Shown here: one piece after another, positions 53,244 through 60,822 of the stretch
Layout: every line of letters starts with the position of its first letter
How positions within the stretch are numbered: the stretch's first letter is position 1
NCBI GenBank assembly: GCA_015295905.1
Contig: DVEB01000189.1
Span: forward strand, 1-60,822
Direction: 5' to 3'
Length of the DNA stretch: 60,822 bases
Origin: Synechococcales cyanobacterium M55_K2018_004
GTDB lineage: Bacteria > Cyanobacteriota > Cyanobacteriia > Elainellales > Elainellaceae
Notes under the pieces: model-generated
Told to the model about the DNA's origin: nothing
The model's database searches: none
What the model saw: the letters and a program-made list of their open reading frames with translations, nothing else
Program-made: the position numbers and the translations under genes

Positions 53244-53786
53244 ATGGCAGAACTTCGAGACATTGCTCAACTGGGCGATCCAATCCTCCGCCAGACTGCC
53301 CAACCGATCTACCACGTTCAGGAAGAATGGGTGCAGCGTTTAAGTGAGGATTTGCTGGCGACCCTGGTCCATGCCAACGCAGTGGGGATTGCAGCCCCTC
53401 AAGTTGGGCTGTTATATCGGCTGCTGGTTGTGGCTTCGCGTCCCAACCCCCGCTATCCAACCGCCCCCGAAATGGCTCCCATTGTCATGATTAACCCCCA
53501 CCTGATCAGTCACAGCGATGAGATTGTGGAAGATTGGGAAGGGTGTTTGAGCATTCCAGGGCTGCGGGGCCTGGTGCCACGTTATCGTGAGATCGAAGTG
53601 GAGTTTACCAGCCCCGATGCCAAGCTTCAGCGCATGGTCATGAGGGATTTTGTGGCACGGGTCTTCCAACACGAATTTGACCATCTTGGCGGCACTGTTT
53701 TTCTGGATCGGATGAACAGCCTACACGACATGATGACCGACCAGGAGTACCTGAAACGGATTGTGGCTCACCCAGCAGAGATGTAA
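53244..53786 (+). CDS. def: Peptide deformylase 2
   Basis: A second peptide deformylase, 180 residues. All three signatures are present: GIAAPQVG (about 50-57), EGCLSIPG (about 97-104) and HEFDHLGG (about 141-148). It differs strongly from the copy at 38107, for example in the region before motif 2 (RPNPRYPTAPEMAPIVMINPHLI), which is closer to type 1A/mitochondrial-like PDFs. Its ATG gives MAELRDIAQLGDPILRQ. Two PDFs are common in cyanobacteria; substrate sharing, such as preference for photosystem II proteins, is possible but not visible here. Confidence 0.94.
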   Translation: MAELRDIAQLGDPILRQTAQPIYHVQEEWVQRLSEDLLATLVHANAVGIAAPQVGLLYRLLVVASRPNPRYPTAPEMAPIVMINPHLISHSDEIVEDWEGCLSIPGLRGLVPRYREIEVEFTSPDAKLQRMVMRDFVARVFQHEFDHLGGTVFLDRMNSLHDMMTDQEYLKRIVAHPAEM

Positions 53787-53914
53787 GCAGTGTGTCTCCC
53801 TCTCAGGAAACAACTATTGCTAGACGTGCTAAGTCAGCTAACCTGGGCGATCGCGCTAGATCGGAGTGTCTCACTTTCGGGAAACGACTGTTGCTGGACG
53901 TGAGAAAGTTGGGA

Positions 53915-54700
53915 TTAGAAAAGCTTCAGCAGGCCACGCATCAGCATATACAGCGTCATGCCTAGCAGAAACAGCCGAAACAGTCGGTTGACCGTGCGAT
54001 CGCTCAGCCTAGGCAGCAGCCGACTGCCTAGTTGAGCGCCCAGGATGCCGCCACCCCCTAGGCAGAGGCCAGGGATCCACAGGACGTTTTGGTTCAGGCT
54101 GTGTTGCACAAGTCCGGAGGCAGCGATCGCCACAATCGCCCCCAAACTGGTTCTCACTGCTGACTTAATGGGTTCCCCCAGAAACAGCATTTGCAGTGGC
54201 ACCATAACCATGCCGCCTCCCACACCAAACAATCCTGCCAGCCCTCCTGCCAACGTGCCGATCGCAGCGATTGCCCAGAGTTGGTCAGTCCGGCGGGCGG
54301 GTGGAGACAGAGCCATTGATTTTTGCTGAAGCTGCTGCTTCAGCACCATCAGGTAGAGTGTGAGCACCAGAAACCCCGCAAAGGCAATGGAAAGAGCAGC
54401 ATCGGGAAGGCGATCGCCCAGCCATGCCCCTGCCTGAGCCGTCACAATGCCAAACAGGGCTAACCCTAGCGCCGTCCTCCAGTCCAATACCCCCATCTGA
54501 AGGTTCTGCCAACTGCCCGAAACAGCACTGAGGAATACTGCCACCAGACTGGTTGCAGTGGCTTCTACTAGCGGCACACCCAGGACGGTGAGAGCAGGCA
54601 CCATCAACAGCCCCCCACCGATCCCCAAGAGAGCCGCCAGCACCCCAGTCACAACTCCCAGGACAATCAGCACAGCCCAACTGAAGGATTGATCAAGCAT
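53915..54700 (-). CDS. TauE/SafE family permease
   Basis: The 261-residue polytopic protein has about eight membrane segments in two homologous halves. Each half opens with the family glycine motif: GVLAALLGIGGGLLMVPAL near the N-terminus and AGLFGVGGGMVMVPL in the middle. Members export or import sulfur-containing organic anions (sulfite, sulfoacetate, taurine) or other anions; the substrate here is unknown. ATG 54700 is preferred. An in-frame GTG at 54724 would use bases of the adjacent A11 repeat. Confidence 0.85.
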   Translation of the reverse strand: MLDQSFSWAVLIVLGVVTGVLAALLGIGGGLLMVPALTVLGVPLVEATATSLVAVFLSAVSGSWQNLQMGVLDWRTALGLALFGIVTAQAGAWLGDRLPDAALSIAFAGFLVLTLYLMVLKQQLQQKSMALSPPARRTDQLWAIAAIGTLAGGLAGLFGVGGGMVMVPLQMLFLGEPIKSAVRTSLGAIVAIAASGLVQHSLNQNVLWIPGLCLGGGGILGAQLGSRLLPRLSDRTVNRLFRLFLLGMTLYMLMRGLLKLF

Positions 54701-54716
54701 GCCATTGGAATTGGAT

Positions 54717-54845
54717 AACGTCACGTCAGTTCTGGTTAAGAAGGTTTTGGGGCACCGCGCCTAGCGCGGTGCCCCACAACCCTCAATGTTCCGTGCGCGG
54801 CGCGCCCAGAACATTGAGGGTTTAAGCCTATCCCGAATTCACGTT
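54717..54845 (-). repeat. Family A MITE-like element (copy A11)
   Basis: It is complete, with ends AACGTCACGTCAGTTCTGG and CCCGAATTCACGTT. The two stems are TTTTGGGGCACCGCGCC and CCTCAATGTTCCGTGCGCG with complements. It sits in the gap between the TauE-like gene and the CSP41 gene. As in A6 the AACGTC end has five extra bases. Confidence 0.83.
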
Positions 54846-54875
54846 ATCACACGGCTGTTGAGTGGGAAGGGTGAG

Positions 54876-55808
54876 TTAGCGTTTGAGGATTTCTTCATCC
54901 GTGGAAAAATCGACCTGCCGCAGGTGTCTGCCCGTCGCCAGGTAATCGTTCTGAAAGGAGTCTTTGAGACCAGAGATTAGGTCAAAATCGGGTTTCCAGT
55001 TCAGATCCATCATCGCCTTATGGATATCGGTAAAGAAGTGCTGCGTCCGCAGCGGAAAAGCCTTACGTTTGCCAAAGTCAAACTGTTTGGGGTCATAGTG
55101 AACTAGCTTGAGCGCATCCGGGTCTTTGCCAGCCGCGATCGCACAGGCTTTTGCTAACCCGTCGAAGGTGACATAGCGATCGCCTGCCACGTTGTAAATT
55201 TGTCCAACGGCTCTGGAATTTCCCAGCACGCGGGTCATGGCCACCGCCAAGTCGTAGACATGCCCCAACTGGGTGATGTGTTGACCGTGACCAGGAATAG
55301 GAAGGGGGCGATCGCGCACAATCCGGTCAAAAAACCAGGCTTCCACATCGTTATAGTTGTGCGGGCCGTAGATGTAGACGGGGCGGATCGAGGTATAGGG
55401 CAACCCATGCCCCGCCAAGTAGGACTCAGTTTCGTATTTCCCCTTATGGCGGCTATTGGGATCGACGGGATCTCCCTCAACGTGGGGCGGTTGATCAGTT
55501 TTGAGGTATACCCCCGCAGAACTGACGTAGACAAAGTGCTGGATTCGTCCCTTAAAGATGTCTGCCAGGGGTTGAGTGTCGCTCAGTTCGCGTCCATTGT
55601 TGTCGAAGATGGCATTGAAGGATTCCCCCGCAAGCGCCTCATAAAGCTGGTTGGGATCAGTGCGATCGCCCACAATCGTCCGCACGCCTGCCACAGGAGC
55701 GGGATGATTGCCTCGGTTAAACAGCACCACTTCATGGCCCTGTTGCACCAACAACTTTGTTAGGAATACTCCGATGAACCGGGTTCCCCCCATCACCAAA
55801 ACCTTCAT
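54876..55808 (-). CDS. CSP41-like atypical SDR (NAD-dependent epimerase/dehydratase family)
   Basis: The 310-residue protein has a Rossmann start VLVMGGTRFIGVFLTKLL (GxxGxxG-like) and the extended-SDR region YVSSAGVYLK, GPHNYNDVEAWFFDRI and GQIYNVAGDRYVTFDGLAKACA. It is most like the cyanobacterial and plastid CSP41 proteins, which bind and stabilise or cleave RNA stem-loops and associate with ribosomes and RNA polymerase. An ordinary sugar epimerase role cannot be excluded. ATG 55808 begins MKVLVMGGTRF. Confidence 0.82.
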   Translation of the reverse strand: MKVLVMGGTRFIGVFLTKLLVQQGHEVVLFNRGNHPAPVAGVRTIVGDRTDPNQLYEALAGESFNAIFDNNGRELSDTQPLADIFKGRIQHFVYVSSAGVYLKTDQPPHVEGDPVDPNSRHKGKYETESYLAGHGLPYTSIRPVYIYGPHNYNDVEAWFFDRIVRDRPLPIPGHGQHITQLGHVYDLAVAMTRVLGNSRAVGQIYNVAGDRYVTFDGLAKACAIAAGKDPDALKLVHYDPKQFDFGKRKAFPLRTQHFFTDIHKAMMDLNWKPDFDLISGLKDSFQNDYLATGRHLRQVDFSTDEEILKR

Positions 55809-55858
55809 AGTCTGGTCTTTCTCGCTGCGCTTGTACCCTATCACAAAACCTTGCTAAT

Positions 55859-55983
55859 AACGTCAGTTCAGGTTAAGAGGGTTTGGGGGCGCCGCGCATC
55901 GCACAGTGTCCCAAAACCCTTTGCTTTTTCCAACGCGGCACGCCGGGAAAAGCAAAGGGTTCAGCTTAACCTGAACTAACGTT
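55859..55983 (-). repeat. Family A MITE-like element (copy A12)
   Basis: It begins AACGTCAGTTCAGG and ends CCTGAACTAACGTT, so its terminal inverted repeats are near-perfect. One stem is CCCTTTGCTTTTTCC with its inverse; the other, GGGTTTGGGGGCGCCGCGC, is partly decayed. It lies upstream of the CSP41 gene and downstream of surE. Confidence 0.8.
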
Positions 55984-56011
55984 GGAATTAGCATCCTGTT
56001 GCCAATCGACC

Positions 56012-56047
56012 AACGCTCTACAAAACGCTCTACAAAACGCTCTACAA
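56012..56047. repeat. Three 12-bp tandem copies over the surE stop codon
   Basis: AACGCTCTACAA occurs three times in a row at 56012-56023, 56024-56035 and 56036-56047. On the minus strand each unit contains TTGTAG; the one nearest the gene provides the surE TAG stop. Confidence 0.85.
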
Positions 56048-56719
56048 ACGGATCTGGGTGACGGCGATGTTGCCTGAAAAACAGACCTCGACATCGGCTC
56101 CAGGGGTGCGGGCGCGATCGCCATAGTTACCGACATAGCGGAAAGCATCGCCCTGCACTTCGTAGGCAATCGGCAACGGTTGGACGCAAAGGGAACAGAA
56201 GACAATCTCTGGCTCCGGAGCACCGGCTTCGAGATGGGGAAGATTGACATTCCAGTAGGTACCTGGCTCAGCGGGGTGCCCCAACAGCTTATCTAGGACT
56301 CGTGCCGTCCGTTGGGCCGCAATTTCCCAATCTATGGGGCGACGACGATGGATGTAATGGGAGACAGCAATTCCTGTCACGCCGTGCAAAGCCGCTTCAC
56401 GCGCCGCTGCCACCGTTCCCGAAATGTAGACATCGGCCCCTAAGTTCCCTCCTGCGTTAATCCCAGAGACCACCAGATCCGCGCCAGGACACAGGTGAGT
56501 GAGGGCAAGCCGGGTGCAATCTGCCGGGGTTCCAGCGATCGCAAATGCCTGTTCAGAACGACGTTCGACCTGAATGGGGCGATCGCAGGTAACCTGGTGC
56601 CCACAGCCCGATACATGAGTCTGGGGCGCAACAATGGTGCCACGTTCACCTAGGGCTTGCCACAGCGCCCATATCCCCGGTGCATCAATACCGTCATCAT
56701 TCGTCAAGACAATCCTCAT
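56042..56719 (-). CDS. surE: 5'/3'-nucleotidase SurE
   Basis: SurE is a metal-dependent nucleoside monophosphate phosphatase linked to stationary-phase survival. The 225-residue product has LTNDDGIDAPG (about 4-14; metal aspartates), a serine in the middle region (VSGINAGGNLGADVYISGTVAAAREAALHG, about 84-113) and the C-terminal beta segment. It starts at ATG 56719, 13 bases after the secreted-protein gene upstream, so the two are probably cotranscribed with the SRPBCC gene. The tandem repeat touches its last codons. Confidence 0.93.
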   Translation of the reverse strand: MRIVLTNDDGIDAPGIWALWQALGERGTIVAPQTHVSGCGHQVTCDRPIQVERRSEQAFAIAGTPADCTRLALTHLCPGADLVVSGINAGGNLGADVYISGTVAAAREAALHGVTGIAVSHYIHRRRPIDWEIAAQRTARVLDKLLGHPAEPGTYWNVNLPHLEAGAPEPEIVFCSLCVQPLPIAYEVQGDAFRYVGNYGDRARTPGADVEVCFSGNIAVTQIRL

Positions 56720-56732
56720 CAGCGTGCTCTCA

Positions 56733-57527
56733 TCAGCGTGGTCTGCCGCTCCCGGGCACAACCTCCTGTGTCACCCCCGACTCCTGGATACAAATGGCAT
56801 ACAACTGGAGAGAACTGAGTTCGGGAATCTGAGTTCTAGCCTGTTCAATGGTCGTGCCAGGAGGGTTACAAAAGCTGCGCACCACCCGGTCATACTGCTG
56901 CGGCGTGCCTAACAGTCCAGTCACTCCATTGGGATCCCGCAACACGGGAACCAATCGGCTGACAACGGCTTCGGTCAAAACCGCTGTCGAGGGTGAGTTC
57001 GGACTGGATACCAGTTGACTCTGAGTAATAGCAGTCTGGATTGTGTTGCGTAAGACAGTCATCCCTTCGGAGTTTGAGATGAACATCCGTAACATTTCAG
57101 GGGTGAGGCGGGGGTCAGACTGCATGACCGCCCGGAAGCCCACCAAACTACTGGCCGTCAAAATATCAGAAACCGTTTCGACGTAGGTGCGGTGGGTGAT
57201 CTGCGCCTCTGGCCTCCCATCTCCACAGATCACAGGGGTGTCAGGCGCAGCTTGGGGGGAAAGATTCACCTTGCCTCGCTCCCAGCAGGCATTCACAATA
57301 GACTGAATTTGGGGAGAAAACATCCCGCCTAAGCGCTGCATGGCCGGGCTACTAGCACTGGGACGATTAGAAGGCGAGCGGCTTGCAGGGGCCTGCTGAG
57401 GGGTAGCATCCGTGGCCTGTGCCTGCAACAACCGTGGTGTGGGAAGCCCAAGGCTGACAACCGGAACTAGCAACAAACCGAAACTGACGCGACGGCCAAG
57501 CGTCAACAGGTCACAAGGTGTTGGCAT
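56733..57527 (-). CDS. Secreted protein of unknown function
   Basis: The 264-residue product has an N-terminal signal-type segment (VSFGLLLVPVVSLGLPTPRLLQAQA, about 14-38) and a low-complexity A/P/S linker. The mature part is a mixed helical domain with cysteines spaced as in NACWERGKVN, PVICGDGRP, RSFCNPPGT and YAICIQESG. Four cysteines could form disulfides. No family is recognised. Start ATG 57527 gives the signal peptide. It lies between the SRPBCC gene (29 bases upstream) and surE (13 bases downstream) on one strand. Confidence 0.7.
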   Translation of the reverse strand: MPTPCDLLTLGRRVSFGLLLVPVVSLGLPTPRLLQAQATDATPQQAPASRSPSNRPSASSPAMQRLGGMFSPQIQSIVNACWERGKVNLSPQAAPDTPVICGDGRPEAQITHRTYVETVSDILTASSLVGFRAVMQSDPRLTPEMLRMFISNSEGMTVLRNTIQTAITQSQLVSSPNSPSTAVLTEAVVSRLVPVLRDPNGVTGLLGTPQQYDRVVRSFCNPPGTTIEQARTQIPELSSLQLYAICIQESGVTQEVVPGSGRPR

Positions 57528-57556
57528 AACAAGAAGGAAAAACAACAGCAACGACG

Positions 57557-58120
57557 TTAGCTGCAAAGCACTTGTCGCATCCTTTGCATATTAGCGGGTA
57601 AATCGAGCCGCATGGCCTGTTGGACGAAAGGAGTTGGCATAGGAATCAGGGGAGTGGCGCGCACCGTGTAACTCAAAAGCGTTCCCTGCTGCCATTCCAC
57701 CAGTTGCAGATCGGCTGAAAAATCAGAGAAACTCCCTTCCTCCAGCCGAAATTGGATGTGGTCAACCCCATCCATTTGGTATAGCTCTCGGACCCGCAGA
57801 ATCACTTCAACCTGGACTGTCAGGAACAGAAAACTCTTGCTAGCGGCCTGCAAAAGACGTTTTTCAAGCCGACTACTACTGAGCACTTCACTGCGGGTCA
57901 CATTGGGGAAAAAATCAACCCAGCGGGGGTAGTTGCTCAACTCGCTCCAGACTCGCTCCCTGGACTGGGGGACATGCATCTGAGCCGTAACACACCCTCC
58001 CCAAGTGGAATGGGGCTGGGTCTGGAGCAGAATTTCCCCCTTGAGCAGGCGGCTAGATTCTACAGGGTTGGCGATCGCGGCGAAGGAGGCATGGCGATCG
58101 GAAGCAATGGTTTGGGTCAT
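57557..58120 (-). CDS. SRPBCC (START-like) family protein
   Basis: The 187-residue product has the helix-grip polyketide-cyclase-like fold. After an N-terminal lead of about 40 residues come VTAQMHVPQSRERVWSELSNYPRWVDFFPNVTRSEVL (the typical first helix and strand), FRLEEGSFSDFSADLQLVEWQQGTLLSYTV and a C-terminal helix (PTPFVQQAMRLDLPANMQRMR). Such proteins bind lipids or other hydrophobic ligands. The ligand is unknown. It heads the likely operon with the secreted protein and surE. Confidence 0.82.
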   Translation of the reverse strand: MTQTIASDRHASFAAIANPVESSRLLKGEILLQTQPHSTWGGCVTAQMHVPQSRERVWSELSNYPRWVDFFPNVTRSEVLSSSRLEKRLLQAASKSFLFLTVQVEVILRVRELYQMDGVDHIQFRLEEGSFSDFSADLQLVEWQQGTLLSYTVRATPLIPMPTPFVQQAMRLDLPANMQRMRQVLCS

Positions 58121-58531
58121 GAGCTAAGACAGGTAAATGAAGGGACACCCTGATGGGTCGAGTTGTCTGATGAGCGGGAAATAGGGAAGCTCTTGACTGC
58201 TAAAGATCAATGACTCTAAAGATTCAGTAGCTAAAGAGATCGATAGCTAAAGGGATGCATGACTGCAAATCTGGTCAATCCTGTTATGACACGGGTCAAA
58301 TTAAGAGAATTCGTAGAGCAAGTAAAGATTTTGGTAAGTTCAATTTAATTGGACTGTAATTTTGCCGACAAGTCTGCTGTCCACATTACCAGTTCCCTTC
58401 CTTTGCGTGGCACAATTTACCCTGGCACAGTCAATCTGTATGCTGGTCATCCACCTGGCTAAAGTAGATAGGTGTTATTGATCTGAACGTCTGTCAATGT
58501 CATCTTCATTGCGTTGCGGGAGTCTCTTCTT
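58121..58531. other. Intergenic region with CTAAAG-type short repeats
   Basis: Between the divergent SRPBCC and small-membrane-protein genes. Short imperfect copies of GCTAAAGA-type words lie at about 58195-58260. No gene or dispersed repeat is seen. Confidence 0.4.
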
Positions 58532-58732
58532 GTGGGTCGATCGCCCAACTTAGCAATCTTGATTTTTCTTTACGTTGCTGGCATCTTGCTAGTGATGATG
58601 GCCATTGTGCTGTTGCTCCAAGCCTTTGGTGTGTTGACCAATTTGCCGCGGCAAGCCATCTGGGCGCTAGTACTGCTGGCGATTGGTTCTGGCATTCTCG
58701 CAGGGGTGCGTAGCCGTCGAGGTTCTTGGTAG
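58532..58732 (+). CDS. Small two-span membrane protein (first of a pair)
   Basis: The 66-residue product has hydrophobic spans about residues 6-29 (LAILIFLYVAGILLVMMAIVLLLQ) and 42-59 (IWALVLLAIGSGILAGV), ending in basic RSRRGSW. GTG 58532 stands 9 bases after CGGGAG; TTG 58514 is an alternative. The second tiny membrane protein starts 13 bases downstream. No family is recognised. Confidence 0.6.
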   Translation: MGRSPNLAILIFLYVAGILLVMMAIVLLLQAFGVLTNLPRQAIWALVLLAIGSGILAGVRSRRGSW

Positions 58733-58744
58733 TGCAGGGAGCGC

Positions 58745-58921
58745 ATGATGAGACCTGAAACAACAGTCTTTCTGGGAATTTTGGGTGTAACCATTGCCGT
58801 CTGGGTGCTGCGTGGCATTGGTCTGCTCACGTTTATCCCTGGTGGGATTCTCTGGATCCTGCTGTTTCTTACCATTGGTGCTGGGGTGGTCGATACGCTG
58901 CAACGAACGAAGCGGTGGTAA
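58745..58921 (+). CDS. Small two-span membrane protein (second of a pair)
   Basis: The 58-residue product begins MMRPETTVFLGILGVTIAVW. It has two short hydrophobic spans (about 8-25 and 28-48, with LTFIPGGILWILLFLTIG) and a basic C-terminus (QRTKRW). It lies 13 bases after the first small gene and 110 bases before thiD, so the three may form one transcript. No family is recognised. Confidence 0.55.
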   Translation: MMRPETTVFLGILGVTIAVWVLRGIGLLTFIPGGILWILLFLTIGAGVVDTLQRTKRW

Positions 58922-59031
58922 CTCCCATCTCCAACTCCAGATGGTTCCCACAGTCGAAGTGGGCACGGAGTAGCCCAAAACTCCCAACTCACACGGCTTA
59001 ATCCCCGTCCCAAACGTTTTTTTCTGGTGCT

Positions 59032-59844
59032 ATGTCCCCAATCCGCAATTCCACTATTCCCGTTGCCCTCACAATCGCCGGTTCCGATAGCGGCGGTGGT
59101 GCAGGCATACAGGCCGACCTACGCACCTTTGCATTCCACAAGGTGCATGGCACGTCTGCCCTGACCTGCATTACGGCTCAAAATACCCAAGGGGTGACAC
59201 GGGTCGATGCGCTCTCACCAGAAGCGGTGGTCGCCCAAGTCAAGGCGGTGGTTGAGGACATTGGGGTACAGGCCGTGAAAACGGGGATGTTGCTCAACCA
59301 GGCGATCATCACAGCGATCGCCCGCCAAGCCGCAGAACTGCACCTGCCCAATCTAGTAGTCGATCCGGTGATGGTCTCGCGGACGGGGGCACAACTCATT
59401 GCCGATGAGGCGATCGCCACATTGCAACAGCAGCTCATCCCACTAGCGGTGTTGCTCACCCCCAACCGCTACGAAGCCCAGATCCTGGCAGGACGAGAAA
59501 TCCTGACGCTGGAGGATATGAAGGATGCGGCCCAGAAAATTTTGCAACTCGGCAGTCAGGCAGTTTTGGTCAAGGGGGGTGGGATGCCCGGCGAACTGCG
59601 GGGGGTGGATGTCTTGGCCATGGGCGATCGCCTCGAAGTATTGCAAACTGAGACCATTGACACCCAGGACACCCATGGCACCGGCTGTACGCTATCCGCT
59701 GCGATTGCTGCGAACTTGGCGCGGGGGATTGACCTATTTACAGCAGTTCAGCTTGCGAAAACCTATGTCACTTGTGCCCTTCAGCACGCCCTGCGCATCG
59801 GGCAGGGGCAAGGGCCAGTGGGCCATTTTTTCCCACTCCTGTAG
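59032..59844 (+). CDS. thiD: Hydroxymethylpyrimidine/phosphomethylpyrimidine kinase
   Basis: ThiD phosphorylates the pyrimidine moiety twice in thiamine synthesis. The 270-residue product has [22 protein letters not shown] (about 12-33; substrate-binding glycine loop), [10 protein letters not shown] (about 121-130), [13 protein letters not shown], and the PfkB-type anion-hole motif [20 protein letters not shown] (about 213-232) with the catalytic aspartate region. No thiE domain is fused. No TPP-type leader is recognised before it. The start is ATG 59032. Confidence 0.95.
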   Translation: MSPIRNSTIPVALTIAGSDSGGGAGIQADLRTFAFHKVHGTSALTCITAQNTQGVTRVDALSPEAVVAQVKAVVEDIGVQAVKTGMLLNQAIITAIARQAAELHLPNLVVDPVMVSRTGAQLIADEAIATLQQQLIPLAVLLTPNRYEAQILAGREILTLEDMKDAAQKILQLGSQAVLVKGGGMPGELRGVDVLAMGDRLEVLQTETIDTQDTHGTGCTLSAAIAANLARGIDLFTAVQLAKTYVTCALQHALRIGQGQGPVGHFFPLL

Positions 59845-59923
59845 GGTTCTGCGGCATAGGGTTATCATCCCTCAACCCCTGTCCCTCTCCAGCCTTTGAT
59901 CACCACAGCAGCGTGTGCTGCAA

Positions 59924-60376
59924 TTAGTCCCGTTTGAGTGCTCGCAAGTGCATCACCAGCGCCCGCAACCCCAGCAGATAACTATCTGCTCCGAAGCCGC
60001 TGATCTGCCCAACAGCCACAGGGGCAATGTAGGAATGGTGACGAAAGCTCTCGCGCCGATGAATATTACTCAGGTGTACCTCAACGGTAGGAATCGCAAC
60101 ACCAGCGATCGCATCCCGCAGAGCAACACTAGTATGAGTGTAAGCCCCTGGATTAATCAAAATTCCCTGATATAGTCCAAGTGCAGCTTGAATAGCATCA
60201 ATCAAACTACCCTCATGGTTTGACTGAAGAATCTTGACTGTCACTTCAAGCTCTTTCGCTTCGCTCTCCAACGAAGTGTTAATATCCGCCAGCGTCAAAG
60301 AACCATACACTCCAGGTTCGCGTAGACCTAGAAGGTTTAGGTTCGGGCCGTGCAGTACCAAAATGCTCAGAGGCAT
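59924..60376 (-). CDS. aroQ: 3-Dehydroquinate dehydratase, type II
   Basis: Third step of the shikimate pathway: 3-dehydroquinate to 3-dehydroshikimate. The 150-residue product is complete: [19 protein letters not shown] (about 7-25; tyrosine base), [31 protein letters not shown] (about 72-90) and [28 protein letters not shown] (about 98-125; histidine and arginine site). It follows a 45-residue gene by 19 bases, and the two are probably cotranscribed. Confidence 0.95.
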   Translation of the reverse strand: MPLSILVLHGPNLNLLGLREPGVYGSLTLADINTSLESEAKELEVTVKILQSNHEGSLIDAIQAALGLYQGILINPGAYTHTSVALRDAIAGVAIPTVEVHLSNIHRRESFRHHSYIAPVAVGQISGFGADSYLLGLRALVMHLRALKRD

Positions 60377-60395
60377 TTAATCCACTACAAAAGTA

Positions 60396-60533
60396 CTAAC
60401 GACGGCGGTCGCGATCATGCACTGGGATGGGAATTGGCTCTGGCTCTGGCTCAGCCTCAGGACCCAGGAGGGCTTCAATCAACTTGCGTCCCCACTCCTT
60501 TAGCTTTTCCAGTACCTTCTCAATGTAATCCAT
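60396..60533 (-). CDS. Small hypothetical protein upstream of aroQ
   Basis: The 45-residue product has a basic/acidic amphipathic helix (MDYIEKVLEKLKEWGRKLIEA, then LLGPE), then a proline/glutamate stretch (AEPEPEPIPIPV) and a basic end (HDRDRRR). ATG 60533 follows AAGGAG by 9 bases. It ends 19 bases before aroQ. It is too short for most gene finders, but the ribosome-binding site and layout support it. Confidence 0.6.
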   Translation of the reverse strand: MDYIEKVLEKLKEWGRKLIEALLGPEAEPEPEPIPIPVHDRDRRR

Positions 60534-60768
60534 TAGCCAGATAGCTCCTTTGATTCAGCCCTGGAGCCTTACCGCAGCATTTAGGTATCGATCATGCCCG
60601 GTTCAGCAAAGCGCAGGTCTATCCTATTTCTAGATCATAACGAAACATTCTGTGAAGTCAACGGTTGTTACAGTGGTTCGCAAAAAATGACTAGGGAAAA
60701 TTACAGAGAATCGGTAAACCTTCTCCACGTTAACGTCAGTTCGGGTTACAAGGCTACACCCATAGGTT

Positions 60769-60822
60769 AACGTGAATTCGGGATAAGCTGAAACCCTTAC
60801 TGTTCCGTGCGCGTTGCGCACG
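60769..60822 (+). repeat. Family A element running off the window end (copy A13)
   Basis: It begins AACGTGAATTCGGGATAAGC and continues into the first hairpin arm CCTTACTGTTCCGTGCGCG. Directly before it are a reversed family A end (60730-60750, AACGTCAGTTCGGGTTA) and a 17-base piece of family B (GGCTACACCCATAGGTT), so the spot is a mosaic of repeats. Confidence 0.8.

Noticed and set aside
58922-59031. Possible thiamine pyrophosphate riboswitch before thiD
   Set aside because: The region lacks the conserved CTGAGA and GAACCTG-type segments and is too short for the fold.
1-60822. tRNA, rRNA or CRISPR arrays
   Set aside because: No cloverleaf with a GGTTCGAATC-type T loop, no rRNA core segments and no regularly spaced identical repeats with unique spacers were seen. 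The dispersed hairpins have inverted symmetry and irregular spacing.

Overview
The window is chromosomal DNA of a cyanobacterium. Direct signs are the very many copies of the cyanobacterial octamer GCGATCGC (HIP1), a photosystem II gene (psbK), the cytochrome c assembly gene ccsA of thylakoid organisms, the KGK-domain protein, an NtcA-type nitrogen promoter, a SphS/SphR phosphate sensor pair and a CSP41-like protein. The complete Hmp/Pil-type taxis locus suggests a motile, possibly filamentous species; the species itself cannot be read from the sequence.

Layout. 0-7.3 kb: repeats, a 35-residue membrane peptide, mnmA, sat, ccsA, a KGK-domain gene and tilS. 7.4-22.1 kb: a pilus-motility taxis locus, with hmpF on the minus strand diverging from hmpA (PATAN receiver), hmpB (CheY), hmpC (CheW), hmpD (chemoreceptor), hmpE (1759-residue CheA hybrid) and a sensor histidine kinase. 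22.3-30.6 kb: a GH57/DUF3536 glycosidase, a TPR protein, a conserved hypothetical, a glutathione S-transferase, psbK and malQ. 30.8-36.7 kb: a RodZ-like HTH membrane protein, an rluB-type pseudouridine synthase, sphR-sphS, a small hypothetical and aat. 36.9-43.0 kb: ftsX, def, a small membrane protein plus an FHA-PrsW fusion, a hypothetical, chorismate mutase aroH and sppA. 43.4-48.4 kb: a polar amino acid ABC transporter (binding protein, two permeases, ATPase) behind a candidate NtcA promoter. 49.3-54.7 kb: small hypotheticals, an HhoA-type protease, a second def and a TauE/SafE permease. 54.9-60.5 kb: a CSP41-like SDR, a surE operon, two tiny membrane proteins, thiD, and aroQ with a 45-residue partner.

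How genes work together. The hmp cluster forms one phosphorelay: a receptor with almost no periplasmic part, a CheW adaptor, a CheA hybrid with a very long acidic linker, two receivers as outputs, and coiled-coil HmpF at the pilus. GH57 and MalQ belong to alpha-glucan metabolism. SphS/SphR senses phosphate. mnmA and tilS are both tRNA anticodon-modification genes. Def, Aat, SppA and HhoA are protein maturation and turnover functions.

The non-coding DNA is unusually structured. I find at least five families of short inverted-repeat elements: A about 124 bp with roughly 14 full or partial copies, B about 100 bp, C about 105 bp, D hairpins, and E 61 bp. Two A copies show 5-bp target duplications, one A sits inside a B, and repeat ends reach the stop codons of two genes. 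No rRNA, tRNA, CRISPR array, prophage or intact transposase gene was recognised. Start codons were chosen by family length and ribosome-binding sites; alternatives are given where they matter.
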